From assembly GCA_031280615.1 (NCBI GenBank), contig JAITGO010000001.1, positions 87,612 to 151,611 of the forward strand: a stretch of DNA of 64,000 nucleotides, read 5' to 3'. The stretch comes from Desulfobulbus sp. (GTDB lineage Bacteria; Desulfobacterota; Desulfobulbia; Desulfobulbales; Desulfobulbaceae). The position numbers and the translations under genes are program-made. This document shows, piece after piece, positions 27,436 through 37,187 of this stretch; position 1 is the first letter of the stretch; each line of letters starts with the position of its first letter. A model generated the notes under the pieces. That model did no database searches. It had not been told where the DNA came from and was given only the letters and a program-made list of their open reading frames with translations.

Positions 27436-27753
27436 ATGAAACGAATCGAACTGTCCACCACCAGGGAATTCAACCCCCTGGGAATGAAAGCGATTGTCCT
27501 GCACGATTCCGAACACTTCAAGATCCTCAACTTCAATCTCAAGGCCGGCGCCTTGTTTCCCATCCATTCCCATGACCTCGACGGTCAGCTGTCGATCCTG
27601 GTGATCGAGGGCGAGGGCTTCTTTCTGGCCGACAAGGAGGCCACCCTGCCCGCCCGGACCGGGGACATGCTGGTCTCCGACATCCGCGAGCCGCACGGGG
27701 TCAGGGCAACCACCGACATGCGCATCGTGGTGACCATCGCTCCGCCCATCTGA
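27436..27753 (+). CDS. small cupin protein
   Basis: A 105-aa single cupin domain starting at 27436, with GGGAGGAG 7 nt upstream; a longer overlapping frame lacks a start site. The metal pattern PIHSHDLDGQLSILVIEGEG and the later DIREPHGVRA supply His/Glu ligands. It may be a target or ligand protein of the two-component pair upstream, as it lies 100 nt after it; this is inferred. It converges on the anti-sigma gene with an 11-nt gap. Confidence 0.72.
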   Translation: MKRIELSTTREFNPLGMKAIVLHDSEHFKILNFNLKAGALFPIHSHDLDGQLSILVIEGEGFFLADKEATLPARTGDMLVSDIREPHGVRATTDMRIVVTIAPPI

Positions 27754-27764
27754 GCCGCCCACCG

Positions 27765-28865
27765 TTATTGTTGCGGTTGCCGGTCCCTTGATTCGATGAG
27801 TTCCAGCAAAACGGGGCATCGTCCGCCAGTCGGCCGTTTCTTGCCGAGTTCGGCGACGATGGCTTCGATCCGTTGCCGGTCCCGGCTCGACAGCGTGGCC
27901 GGTTTTCGCAGCAGGTGCTCGCCTTGGGCGGCGATGGCCGAGAAGAACTCGGGCCTTGGCGTCTCCTGGCAGCCCCGGCGGATGCGGGCATACCAGGCGT
28001 CGGCCGTGGCCGGCATCCCTTCCTGCTCGGTTTGAGGCGGGGCTGCGGCGGCCTGGGCCGGAGTCCGCGGAGCTGCGGATAGGGCTGCGACTTCCTGTCT
28101 GCGCTCATCCTGCCGCTCGGCTGCAACTCCTGATCCTACGTCCGCCTGTTCGGCCGGCGACGCTGCCATCTTTTCCTTTTTTTCCTGCAGTGCCCTCCCG
28201 TCCCGCTCCCTGGCCACGTTGGCGGCCGGTGGCGTCGCTCTGTCGGCGTTGCCGGCATCGTCCGCCTTGATTTCGCGCCGGGCCGCCTCGGCCTTGACCC
28301 GCGGCGGCGCCTCCGCCTTGGCCGGTTCGGGGGGGCGGGCCAGGGGTTTCGGGGCGGGAATCGGCCGGGCCGGTTGTTCCGCCGGCGATGATTGTGGCTG
28401 GGGTGCGGCGAGGTCGGCGGCGGGCGGCGCTGCCGCCTCTTCCATGACCGGCTCCGACATCGTTTTTTCCTGGAGCTGGGGCAGGCCGATTCGGTCGACC
28501 TGGGTGGTGGGCAGGGTCAGCATGAGGGCAACGCTGGCCGCGGCCGCCAGCAGCGAGCCCACGGTGGTCAAAACACGCGGCCGCCGGACCAGCCGCAGCA
28601 AGGCGGTTTTTCTGTCGACGGGCCGCTGCTGCCGCCATTCCCGGTCCACTTGCAGCCATAAGGCATAGCAGGCCTCGCAGCCCGCGATGTGCGCCAGGCA
28701 GGCTTGGCTTTCCTCGTGCGTCAGCCGGCCTTCGACGAGGGCCGCCAGCGTTTCCGCCTCCAGGCAGGGACCGGCGGGGCCGGGTTGCTCGCCCGCCAGG
28801 GCCAGCAGCGCCAGCCTCCGGTCCGCGGCTCTCTTGTCTTCGTGCTCGCTCATCCGATGATTCAT
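27765..28865 (-). CDS. zinc-finger anti-sigma factor-like membrane protein
   Basis: About 366 aa from the ATG at 28865 (a second ATG is at 28853). The N-terminus holds HIAGCEACYALWLQ, an HxxxCxxC zinc-binding anti-sigma pattern. One membrane helix (TTVGSLLAAAASVALMLTL) follows at about 110-130. The rest is a long Pro/Ala/Glu-rich periplasmic part ending in a small folded region with two cysteines. It sits 68 nt after the sigma-factor gene, the usual order for a sigma/anti-sigma pair. The release signal is unknown. Confidence 0.75.
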   Translation of the reverse strand: MNHRMSEHEDKRAADRRLALLALAGEQPGPAGPCLEAETLAALVEGRLTHEESQACLAHIAGCEACYALWLQVDREWRQQRPVDRKTALLRLVRRPRVLTTVGSLLAAAASVALMLTLPTTQVDRIGLPQLQEKTMSEPVMEEAAAPPAADLAAPQPQSSPAEQPARPIPAPKPLARPPEPAKAEAPPRVKAEAARREIKADDAGNADRATPPAANVARERDGRALQEKKEKMAASPAEQADVGSGVAAERQDERRQEVAALSAAPRTPAQAAAAPPQTEQEGMPATADAWYARIRRGCQETPRPEFFSAIAAQGEHLLRKPATLSSRDRQRIEAIVAELGKKRPTGGRCPVLLELIESRDRQPQQ

Positions 28866-28933
28866 GGTTTCGTCATGGTGCTTTTTTCTTCCTGATTCCT
28901 TGGACGGCTCCAGGTCCCCATTGTGTCGGGCGG

Positions 28934-29785
28934 TCAACTCAACAAGAGCCGTAATTCTTCTTCCAGGCCGGCCGCAGCCAGGTCCTGCCGCAGCCGGGTC
29001 AACAGCCGCCGCAGCCGGCCGTGGGTCTGGTGCCGGTTCCAGCCGAGCAGCCTGCCCGCCTCGGCCACGGCCACCCCGTCCCGATAGCAGAGTTTGAGCA
29101 ACAGCCGTTCCTCGGGCGCCAGCGGCAGGGTGAGTGCTGCTAGCCGTTCCAGGAAGGGGGGATCGATTCCGCCGCCGACATCGCCGCCTATACCGGCGTC
29201 GAACAGCAACCGGCCGAGCACGGCGAACAGGCGATGCCGTTCTTCCCGGGCCAACCGTTCCTCCTGGTGCGAGCAATCATCCTCGCTTCCGGGCAAGACC
29301 GTGTTTTCGTCCAATCCGACCGACTCGCCCGAGCGGGCGCCGCAATCGGGTATCTCGCCGAGAATACGGTAGGCGGCCTCCTCGGCGGCCCGCACCGGGC
29401 CGGGCAGGCCGTTGCCGGTCATGGCCGCGGCCTCGCCGGGGGCAAGGCGCTCCAGGCAAAGCAGGCGGAACAGGGTGAGCCAGATGCCGCCCAGACGGCG
29501 GATCCAGGCGGGCGGGTTGCTCCGGCCGAAGCGTTTGCGGGCGAAATCTTCCAGCAGGCGCAGGGTGAGGGCAACGATGTAGGTGGTCAGGGTCGAACGG
29601 CCGGCAAAGGCGCGGAGCCGGCGCCAGTCGTCGCGGGCCAATCCGTCCATGACAAAAAGCGCCGCCTCTTCCGCCACCGCCCCTTGGGGAAAGCGGCGCG
29701 CGGCCAGCCGGTTGACAGTCTGCCAGTGCGCCATGGCCTGCTGTTGCCAGGGATTGGCCGGGGGTGTTTCGCCCTGTGCGGTCAC
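28934..29785 (-). CDS. sigma-70 family RNA polymerase sigma factor (atypical)
   Basis: A 283-aa protein starting at GTG 29785, which has GGAG 7 nt upstream. A longer frame to 29917 overlaps the neighbour's promoter. Region 4 is recognisable near the end: LTLPLAPEERLLLKLCYRDG followed by the helix-turn-helix VAEAGRLLGWNRHQTHGRL. Region 2 (about 30-95, ARRFPQ...RAFAGRSTLTTYI) is divergent, and a long insertion separates the two. It is thus an ECF-like factor that is longer than usual. It is encoded upstream of its likely anti-sigma and divergently from a VWA lipoprotein. Confidence 0.75.
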   Translation of the reverse strand: MTAQGETPPANPWQQQAMAHWQTVNRLAARRFPQGAVAEEAALFVMDGLARDDWRRLRAFAGRSTLTTYIVALTLRLLEDFARKRFGRSNPPAWIRRLGGIWLTLFRLLCLERLAPGEAAAMTGNGLPGPVRAAEEAAYRILGEIPDCGARSGESVGLDENTVLPGSEDDCSHQEERLAREERHRLFAVLGRLLFDAGIGGDVGGGIDPPFLERLAALTLPLAPEERLLLKLCYRDGVAVAEAGRLLGWNRHQTHGRLRRLLTRLRQDLAAAGLEEELRLLLS

Positions 29786-29811
29786 AACGCGCTCCGGTAA
29801 TTTTTTTTCAG

Positions 29812-29827
29812 AATGTCGCGACACATT
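29812..29827. promoter_or_regulatory. palindromic site between sigma factor and VWA gene
   Basis: AATGTCGCGACACATT contains the perfect palindrome TGTCGCGACA with flanking AATGT/ACATT arms. It lies in the 131-nt divergent region between the sigma gene and the VWA lipoprotein gene and could control either one. No factor is known. Confidence 0.35.
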
Positions 29828-29916
29828 GCCTGCTCCGTGCCGTCCAATCGGACAAAAGCGGCCGCCATGCCGGCAGGCCGTCCCGTACAACCTCGAGTTG
29901 CTCAAAGGAGCCCGCA

Positions 29917-31704
29917 ATGCGACGACCCATGTTGATCACCCTGTTGACCCTCCTGTTCCTGGCCGGCTGCTCCGCGCCGACCCCGGAATCGAACACAGCA
30001 AAAGAACCCGGCGTCGACGCCGGTCCGGCGGTTGCGACCGAGGCCGAGGCCCCGGACGAGAGCGCGCGTAAGATCGAGCCCGCGACCCGGGCCGAGCCCC
30101 ATGCCAAGGCCGCGGTCCAGGCCGAGGTCGAACGAAAAGATGTGGCCCGGCCATCGCCCATGCTGGCCGATGCGGTGGCCGCTGCCCCCAAGCGGGAGGT
30201 TGGGCAGCGCGGCCGGGTACTTCCCCGGCAGGCCGTGCCAGCCAGCCCGTCCCAGCCGGCCTGGAACCGTGAATCCTACAATGCGGTTCAGGAAAACGGG
30301 TTCGTCAACGTCGGCCGCAGCCCGCTTTCCACCTTCAGTATCGATGTCGATACCGCCAGCTACGCCAATGTCCGTCGGTTCGTCAACAACGGCTCCCTGC
30401 CGCCGGCGGGCGCGGTTCGGATCGAGGAGATGGTCAATGCCTTTTCCTACGATTATCCGGACCCGGAAGGCCGCGATCCGGTTGCGCTGAGCGCCGAAAT
30501 CGGGCCCAGCCCTTTCCATTCCGGCTACCAACTGGCCCGGATCGGACTCAAGGCCAAGGAGATGGGCAAGGAGCAGCTGCCGCCCTCGAACCTGGTCCTG
30601 CTGATCGATGTTTCCGGGTCGATGCAGGACGCCAACAAGCTGCCGCTGCTCAAGCAGGCCCTGCCGCTTCTGGTCCGGCAGATGGGGGCGCGCGACCGGG
30701 TGGCGGTGGTCGTCTATGCCGGAGCCGACAGCGTGGTGCTGCCCCCGACGCCCGGCAACCGGCAACGGGAGATTCTGGCCGCCATCGAGAGGTTGCAGGC
30801 GGGCGGTTCCACCCATGCCTCCAGCGGTATCCGCGCGGCCTATCGACTGGCCCGCAAAAGCTTTCTGCCCGACGGCAACAACCGGGTCATCCTGGCCTCG
30901 GACGGCGATTTCAATGTCGGCGTCACCAGCCGCGACGAATTGCAGCGCCTGATCGAGACCGAACGCCAGGCCGGGGTCTATCTCACCGTGCTCGGCTTCG
31001 GCATGGGCAACTATCGCGATGATACCATGGAAATCCTCGCCGACAAAGGCAACGGCAACTACGCCTACATCGATAGCTTGCTGGAGGCCGAGAAGGTGCT
31101 GGTCAAGGAGTTGAGCGGCACCCTGTTCACCCTGGCGGGCGACGTCAAGATGCAGGTCGAGTTCAATCCGGCCCGGGTGGGGGCCTACCGGCTGATCGGC
31201 TATGAAAACCGCGCCCTGGCAACCGAGGATTTCCGCGACGACCGCAAGGATGCCGGCGAGATCGGTGTCGGCCACCGGGTCACAGCCCTGTACGAGTTGA
31301 TCCCGGCCGGCCACTCCGCGGTGCCCCGGATCGATCCCCTCAAGTACCAGGCGGTGCCGTCGGCGCCGGCGGAAGACAGCCCGGAACTGTTGACCGTCAA
31401 GCTGCGCTACAAACCCCGGGGCAGCGAGACTTCCCGGCAGATGAGCCTGCCGGTGCGAGAAACCTCCGGCCTTCGCACCAGCGTCGATTTCCGTTTTGCC
31501 GCCGCCGTGGCCGGGTACGGCATGTTGCTGACCCATTCCGAGCACCTCGGCACCTTCACCTGGGACCAGTGCCTGGATTTGGCGCGCTCGGGCCGGGGAT
31601 TCGACGCCGAGGGCCAACGGGCCGAACTGTACCGGCTGGTCGCGGCCAGCAGTTTGCTGGCCCGGCAGCAGGAGGGCCGGGAACCGCTGCCTGCGCTCAG
31701 GTGA
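29917..31704 (+). CDS. VWA-domain lipoprotein (YfbK type)
   Basis: A 595-aa exported lipoprotein. The signal peptide ends in the lipobox LAGCS at about residue 16. A charged, Ala/Glu-rich linker follows to about residue 120. Next is the YfbK-type N-terminal block STFSIDVDTASYANVRRFV, then a von Willebrand factor A domain with the metal site DVSGSM, GGSTHASSGI and ASDGDFNVG. A C-terminal DUF3520-like region completes it. The start has AAAGGAG upstream. Family members often sit beside sigma/anti-sigma pairs, as here. The ligand is unknown. Confidence 0.9.
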   Translation: MRRPMLITLLTLLFLAGCSAPTPESNTAKEPGVDAGPAVATEAEAPDESARKIEPATRAEPHAKAAVQAEVERKDVARPSPMLADAVAAAPKREVGQRGRVLPRQAVPASPSQPAWNRESYNAVQENGFVNVGRSPLSTFSIDVDTASYANVRRFVNNGSLPPAGAVRIEEMVNAFSYDYPDPEGRDPVALSAEIGPSPFHSGYQLARIGLKAKEMGKEQLPPSNLVLLIDVSGSMQDANKLPLLKQALPLLVRQMGARDRVAVVVYAGADSVVLPPTPGNRQREILAAIERLQAGGSTHASSGIRAAYRLARKSFLPDGNNRVILASDGDFNVGVTSRDELQRLIETERQAGVYLTVLGFGMGNYRDDTMEILADKGNGNYAYIDSLLEAEKVLVKELSGTLFTLAGDVKMQVEFNPARVGAYRLIGYENRALATEDFRDDRKDAGEIGVGHRVTALYELIPAGHSAVPRIDPLKYQAVPSAPAEDSPELLTVKLRYKPRGSETSRQMSLPVRETSGLRTSVDFRFAAAVAGYGMLLTHSEHLGTFTWDQCLDLARSGRGFDAEGQRAELYRLVAASSLLARQQEGREPLPALR

Positions 31705-32191
31705 GCAGGGCGGGCCAGTCGAGGCAGGGAAAGGTGCGGTGGAGCAGGTGATCGTCATCCGCCAGCCGCACCTCCAGGTTGGCGAACGCGGCCCGCGCCA
31801 AGGGGATGACCAGGTCCGGCGGGCAAACCGTGTCATGTGCGCCGATCGCCAGAAAAACCGGGACCGCCAAGGGGGCCGGCGGCGGCCGGTAGTCGTTGAA
31901 ATTGAGCGCCGGGGCCAGCAGGACCAGACGCCGGCAGCGGTCGGGATGGCGGGCGGCGAAGCAGGCGGCCATCAGGCCGCCGAAGCTCGATCCCACTAGG
32001 ATCAGTTGTTCGGTCCCGGCGGTTTGTCCTTCCAGTTGGGCGAGCCGGTGTTCAAGTTCGCCGCGATAATCCCGCATGCCGACCTGGGGAAAATGGGTGC
32101 GGAACCATTGGGCCTTGGTGCCCCTGGTGGAGGAGTCGAGCCCGTGGAGAAAGAGGATGGTGGCCGGCGGCCGGGGCCAGGCGGATGCCAT
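31697..32191 (-). CDS. alpha/beta hydrolase (YqiA-like esterase)
   Basis: A 164-aa compact hydrolase. FLHGLDSST gives the oxyanion region, GSSFGG holds the nucleophile serine, IGAHDTVCP the aspartate and DDDHLLH the histidine, so the triad is complete. The size and motif order match YqiA/YcfP-type esterases. The natural substrate is unknown. Its end overlaps the end of the VWA gene on the other strand by 8 nt. Confidence 0.78.
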   Translation of the reverse strand: MASAWPRPPATILFLHGLDSSTRGTKAQWFRTHFPQVGMRDYRGELEHRLAQLEGQTAGTEQLILVGSSFGGLMAACFAARHPDRCRRLVLLAPALNFNDYRPPPAPLAVPVFLAIGAHDTVCPPDLVIPLARAAFANLEVRLADDDHLLHRTFPCLDWPALLT

Positions 32192-32450
32192 GTGGATTCC
32201 TTGCGGCTGGAGGAGGCGAAGACATCCCGGCCGAAACGCGGAGGGACCGGGATGCCGGATTCAGCTTGCGGTTATACCGCATCCCTCTTTGCCGGCAACC
32301 AGTTTTTCTTCGGGCCGCCGAAGGCGGAGACAGGAAAAATCGTTTCTTTTCGGCGGGATGCGGAAAAGGCTTGCCCTTCCGGGACGAACCGTTTTTGGTG
32401 GTGTTCGGGATGGTTGCGCGGGATAACCAACAACGAGGGAGGGCGCGAAG

Positions 32451-33854
<1,404 letters not shown>

Positions 33855-33863
33855 GGCAGGGCT

Positions 33864-34304
33864 TCAAGCCGCGTCCCTCGATGCTTCGCCCAGCCGGGTC
33901 CTGTCGATCGGTTGTTTTTTGCCTTCCCGGTCGATGGCCACGTAGGTGAACGCCGCCTCGGTGACCTTGAAGGTGGTGAACTGATCCTTGCCGGCGTGGA
34001 GAATCGGCCGCACCCACACCTCGAGCATGACCGTCACCGAAGTGGTGCCCACCCGTTTGATCCGGCCATAGCAACAGACCACGTCGCCCACCCGGACCGG
34101 CTTGATGAATTGCATGCTTTCCACCGCCACGGTGGCGGTGCGGGTGCGGGTCACCTCCTTGGCCATCATGCTGCCGGCCAGGTCCATCTGCGCCATGAGC
34201 CAACCGCCGAAGATATCGCCGTTAAAGCTGGTGTCGGCCGGCATGGGCATGGTGCGCAGGAGCAGTTCGCCCTGCGGTCCGGGGACATCGGTCGGGGTGG
34301 TCAT
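33864..34304 (-). CDS. YciA-type acyl-CoA thioesterase
   Basis: A 146-aa hot-dog fold enzyme that hydrolyses acyl-CoA esters. DTSFNGDIFGGWLMAQMDLAGSM is the family's catalytic region (NGD...GG with the Asp), and AVESMQFIKPVRVGDVVC follows. AAGGAGACG stands before the ATG. It converges on fumC with a 9-nt gap. The chain length preferred is unknown. Confidence 0.85.
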   Translation of the reverse strand: MTTPTDVPGPQGELLLRTMPMPADTSFNGDIFGGWLMAQMDLAGSMMAKEVTRTRTATVAVESMQFIKPVRVGDVVCCYGRIKRVGTTSVTVMLEVWVRPILHAGKDQFTTFKVTEAAFTYVAIDREGKKQPIDRTRLGEASRDAA

Positions 34305-34490
34305 GGTTGCGTCTCCTTGGGTGGATGCGAAGGGTGGTCGAGGTGTCTATAGTGGATTTTGCTTTTTTGGGGAATGGGCAATCGACCGAAAATACTGTGG
34401 TGGCCGGCCAGGGCCGCGAGTATAGTAGGCGATTGCTGCCGCTGGCCTACCGCCGGCGGAATCGTCCGGAATACAACTGCGGAGGAGACG

Positions 34491-34838
34491 ATGGAAATCG
34501 ATTGGGCGTATTTGCGCAAGGGCTGAGCATCGTGCGGCAAGGCACAGGATGTGCTGCACAAGAACAAGATGACGCCGCTGCGGGTCGACGATGCCAGAAA
34601 GACGCCGCTGGCCGGCGAGGCGGCCTGGCAGGTATTGGCCGGGGCCAAAGAGATTCTGGTGGCCAAAGGCACGAACTATCAGGTCTTCGATCCCCGCACC
34701 GACGACAAGAAGGTAATCCTGGCCGCGGCCTCGGGTAGGACCGGCAACCTGCGGGCGCCGGTGCTGCGGTCGGGCGACCGGGTCTTCGTGGGTTTTAGCG
34801 AAAGCCTGTATGCTCGGATCGCGGAGGAGCGGGCATGA
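34491..34838 (+). CDS. ArsC-family selenoprotein with in-frame UGA (Sec12)
   Basis: The frame starts at ATG 34491 with GGAGGA 5 nt upstream and reads MEIDWAYLRKG-U-ASCGKAQ, where U is encoded by TGA at 34524-34526. It continues without another stop for 102 codons to 34838, giving 115 aa. The U-x-x-C motif (Sec12, Cys15) in a DWxYxRKG context and the end GRTGNLRAPVLRSGDRVFVGF match the ArsC-family (seleno)proteins, which have a thioredoxin-like fold and are presumed oxidoreductases. Ordinary gene calling would begin at 34551 or later and lose the active site. A hairpin follows the UGA. The stop overlaps the bioF start (ATGA). Confidence 0.9.
34532..34559 (+). promoter_or_regulatory. candidate bacterial SECIS hairpin
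   Basis: Begins 5 nt after the UGA. GTGCGGCA (34532-34539) pairs with TGCTGCAC (34552-34559) as eight continuous pairs including one G-U, with a 12-nt loop. A second fold pairs GGCAC with GTGCT around the loop AGGAT, 19 nt after the UGA. Either fits the loose bacterial SECIS model: hairpin just downstream, small loop with an early G. Confidence 0.65.
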
Positions 34839-36016
34839 ACGATTTCAGCCGCCAGCTGGCCGAACAGCTGGCCGAGATCGACCGCCAGGGACAACGGCGC
34901 CACTTGGTGCCGGTGACCCATTTGGCCCGTGGCCGCATCGCCATCGACGGCCGCGAGTACCTCAACCTGGCCGGCAACGATTATTTGGGCCTGGCCGCCA
35001 ACCAGGAAATGCTCGCGGATTTTTACCGGCAACGGGACGATGGCAACCTGCTGGCCTGCTACGGCCTGGGCAGCACCGCCTCCAGGCTGATGACCGGCAA
35101 CACCCGGCCTTATGCCGAGCTGGAGCGGGGCCTGGCCGCCCTGTACGGGACCGAGGCCGCCCTGGTGTTCAATTCCGGCTATCACCTCAACGTCGGCATC
35201 CTGCCCGCCCTGGCCGGCAAGCAGGACCTAGTCCTGGCCGACAAGCTTTGCCACGCCAGCCTGATCGACGGCATGCGCCTGTCCCTGGCCAAGGTCGTCC
35301 GCTACCCTCACCTCGATTACCGGGCCATCGAACGCATCCTGGCCAAAGACCGGGACCGCTTTCGCCAGGTGTTCATCGTCACCGAATCGATTTTCAGCAT
35401 GGACGGCGATCTGGCCGATCTCGCCGAGTTGGTGCGGATCAAGGAGCGGTTCGCGGCGGTGCTGTACGTCGACGAGGCGCACGGGGCCGGCATCCGGGGG
35501 GACAGCGGCTGCGGCCTTGCCGAAGAGCAGGGGGTGCGGCAGGCGATCGAGATCCTGACCGGCACCTTCGGCAAGGCCTATGGCGGGCAGGGGGCCTTTG
35601 TGGTCGGCTCGCGGCTGCTGGTCGACACCTTGATCAACACGGCTCGGCCGCAGATTTTCTCCACCGGCCTGCCGCCGGTTTCGATCCATTGGCTGGAGAC
35701 GGTCCTGGCGAGGATTCCGCACCTGCGCCGGGAGCGGGCCAAGGTTGCCGAGCTGTCCCAACGGCTGCGCGAGCGGTTGCGCCAAGCCGGCCTGCCAACC
35801 ATGGGCAGCTCCAACATCGTGCCGGTGGTGATCGGCGATGCGGCCAAGACGGTGGCTGCGGCCGAGCGGGTCTGCGCGGCGGGCTACTGGGTCAAGGCGG
35901 TGCGACCGCCCACGGTGCCGGCCGGGACCTCGCGGCTACGGCTTTCGCTCAACGCGGCGATGGATTGGGAGCAACTGGCGCCCCTGCCCGCGATTATCAA
36001 GGCCGCGCTGGACTGA
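34835..36016 (+). CDS. bioF: 8-amino-7-oxononanoate synthase
   Basis: A PLP enzyme of 393 aa that joins pimeloyl-ACP (or -CoA) with alanine in biotin synthesis. It shows YLNLAGNDYLGLAAN, GLGSTASRLMTGNT, DEAHGAG and the PLP lysine in GTFGKAYGGQGAF. The start overlaps the selenoprotein stop by 4 nt (ATGA), and bioG follows 4 nt after its stop. Alanine is a substrate, which ties it loosely to alaC elsewhere in the window. No other biotin genes are here besides bioG. Confidence 0.93.
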   Translation: MNDFSRQLAEQLAEIDRQGQRRHLVPVTHLARGRIAIDGREYLNLAGNDYLGLAANQEMLADFYRQRDDGNLLACYGLGSTASRLMTGNTRPYAELERGLAALYGTEAALVFNSGYHLNVGILPALAGKQDLVLADKLCHASLIDGMRLSLAKVVRYPHLDYRAIERILAKDRDRFRQVFIVTESIFSMDGDLADLAELVRIKERFAAVLYVDEAHGAGIRGDSGCGLAEEQGVRQAIEILTGTFGKAYGGQGAFVVGSRLLVDTLINTARPQIFSTGLPPVSIHWLETVLARIPHLRRERAKVAELSQRLRERLRQAGLPTMGSSNIVPVVIGDAAKTVAAAERVCAAGYWVKAVRPPTVPAGTSRLRLSLNAAMDWEQLAPLPAIIKAALD

Positions 36017-36020
36017 GCCC

Positions 36021-36680
36021 ATGCGGACCGCGTGGCTGCACCGGCATCAGGAGCGCGAATGTATCCTGTTTTTCAGCGGTTGGGGCATGGACCCGGCGCC
36101 GTTCGCCCCGGTGCCCGCCGGTGGGATCGATCTCTGCATGTTCTTCGACTACCGGACCACCTCACCGGTCGAGCTGGAAGCTTTTGCCGACTACCGGCGG
36201 CTGCATCTGGTCGCCTGGTCTTGGGGAGTGTGGATGGCCAGCCATCTGCTGGCCGACCGGGCCGACCTCTTCGCCTCGGCCACGGCCATCGGCGGCACCC
36301 TGCTGCCGGTGGACCGGCAGCGCGGCATCCCGCCGGAGAGCTACGACGCCATGCTCGACCACTTCGGGCCGCAGGTGCTCGATACCTTCCACCGCGACAT
36401 GTTCGACGATCCGGAGCAGCTGGCCCGGTTCCTGGCGCAGCGTCCGCAGCGGCCGCTTGCCGAATTGCGGGATGAAATGGCGGCTTGCCGCAACGCCTTT
36501 CTGCAAGCGGGGCCAGGCCACGACATCTATTCCCGCGCGCTCGTCACCAGCCGCGACCGCATCTTCTCCGGTCGCAACCAGCTGCGGGCCTGGGGCAAGG
36601 GCCGGTGCGAGGTCATGGCCTGGCCGCATTTCCCCTTTTATTCGCTCGCCACGTGGCAAGACCTGCTGCCAGGGCTTTGA
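36021..36680 (+). CDS. bioG: pimeloyl-ACP methyl ester esterase BioG
   Basis: A 219-aa alpha/beta hydrolase of the DUF452/BioG family. The N-terminus has ILFFSGWGMDPAPF, the nucleophile region reads VAWSWGVWMA, with the serine between two tryptophans as in BioG, and the C-terminus has AWPHFPFYS with the histidine. It frees pimeloyl-ACP from its methyl ester before BioF acts. It starts 4 nt after bioF. bioC, the expected partner methyltransferase, is not next to it. Confidence 0.85.
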   Translation: MRTAWLHRHQERECILFFSGWGMDPAPFAPVPAGGIDLCMFFDYRTTSPVELEAFADYRRLHLVAWSWGVWMASHLLADRADLFASATAIGGTLLPVDRQRGIPPESYDAMLDHFGPQVLDTFHRDMFDDPEQLARFLAQRPQRPLAELRDEMAACRNAFLQAGPGHDIYSRALVTSRDRIFSGRNQLRAWGKGRCEVMAWPHFPFYSLATWQDLLPGL

Positions 36681-36884
36681 ACGGACCGTTGCCGCCGGGA
36701 AATGACATCTTCGTGGGAAGGCCAGGGCGTTTTTTTGCCGATCTGACACAAATGCAACGAGTGGTTGTATAAATACTTACATTTTGGGTGAGGTTGTCCT
36801 GGCAAACCGTGGCAGGGTATGGTACAAAGTTGTCAAATTAATGGGAGGGGGCTTGCGCGGCAGGCCCGGAACCCGAGCCGGAAA

Positions 36885-36922
36885 CAGCAAGGGCTGGTTG
36901 GCAAGCCAACCAGCCCTTGCTG
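36885..36922 (-). terminator. terminator downstream of the tRNA-Ser pair
   Basis: A perfect inverted repeat with 17 pairs around a 4-base loop begins 5 nt after the end of tRNA-Ser(GCT) on the minus strand. The tail is only GTTTCC, so the T-run is weak. Confidence 0.6.
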
Positions 36923-36927
36923 ATATA

Positions 36928-37020
36928 TGGCGGAGAGAGAGGGATTCGAACCCTCGGTGGAGTATAACCCCCACACTCGCTTAGCAGGCGAGCACCATCG
37001 GCCTACTCGGTCATCTCTCC
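36928..37020 (-). tRNA. tRNA-Ser(GCT)
   Basis: The minus strand gives a complete class II tRNA. Acceptor arms GGAGAGA and TCTCTCC pair, the anticodon loop CTGCTAA carries GCT, a long variable arm follows, and the T loop is GGTTCGAATCC. Discriminator G is followed by an encoded CCA (36930-36928). It reads AGC/AGU serine codons. Confidence 0.96.
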
Positions 37021-37040
37021 AATGTCGGTTTCCAGTTTTC

Positions 37041-37126
37041 TGGCGGAGGGAGTAGGATTCGAACCCACGGTGCTTTCGCACAACGGTTTTCAAGACCGCC
37101 GCCTTAAACCACTCGGCCATCCCTCC
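37041..37126 (-). tRNA. tRNA-Ser(TGA)
   Basis: Minus strand. Acceptor arms GGAGGGA and TACTCCCTCC region pair, the anticodon loop CTTGAAA gives TGA, with a long variable arm (GTGCGAAAGCAC), T loop GGTTCGAATCC, discriminator G and encoded CCA. It reads UCA and related serine codons. It is the first gene of the pair, 20 nt before tRNA-Ser(GCT). Confidence 0.96.
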
Positions 37127-37137
37127 ATAGCGGCAAG

Positions 37138-37166
37138 TACATACCATCTCGAAGGAACACTGTCAA
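37138..37166 (-). promoter_or_regulatory. sigma-70 promoter of the tRNA-Ser pair
   Basis: On the minus strand TTGACA (37166-37161) and TATGTA (37143-37138) are separated by 17 nt. The -10 lies 11 nt before the tRNA-Ser(TGA) 5' end. The site also lies just upstream of the divergent NifA-like gene. Confidence 0.7.
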
Positions 37167-37187
37167 TATTACTCCTTTGGCCTCTGT

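Noticed and set aside
34551..34838. Shorter 95-codon version of the selenoprotein gene starting at GTG 34551
   Set aside because: It lacks a ribosome site and the active-site motif. The frame reaching back through TGA to 34491 explains the sequence better.
36777..37147. Short frames on both strands over the tRNA genes
   Set aside because: They are readings of the tRNA-Ser genes and the terminator, not proteins.
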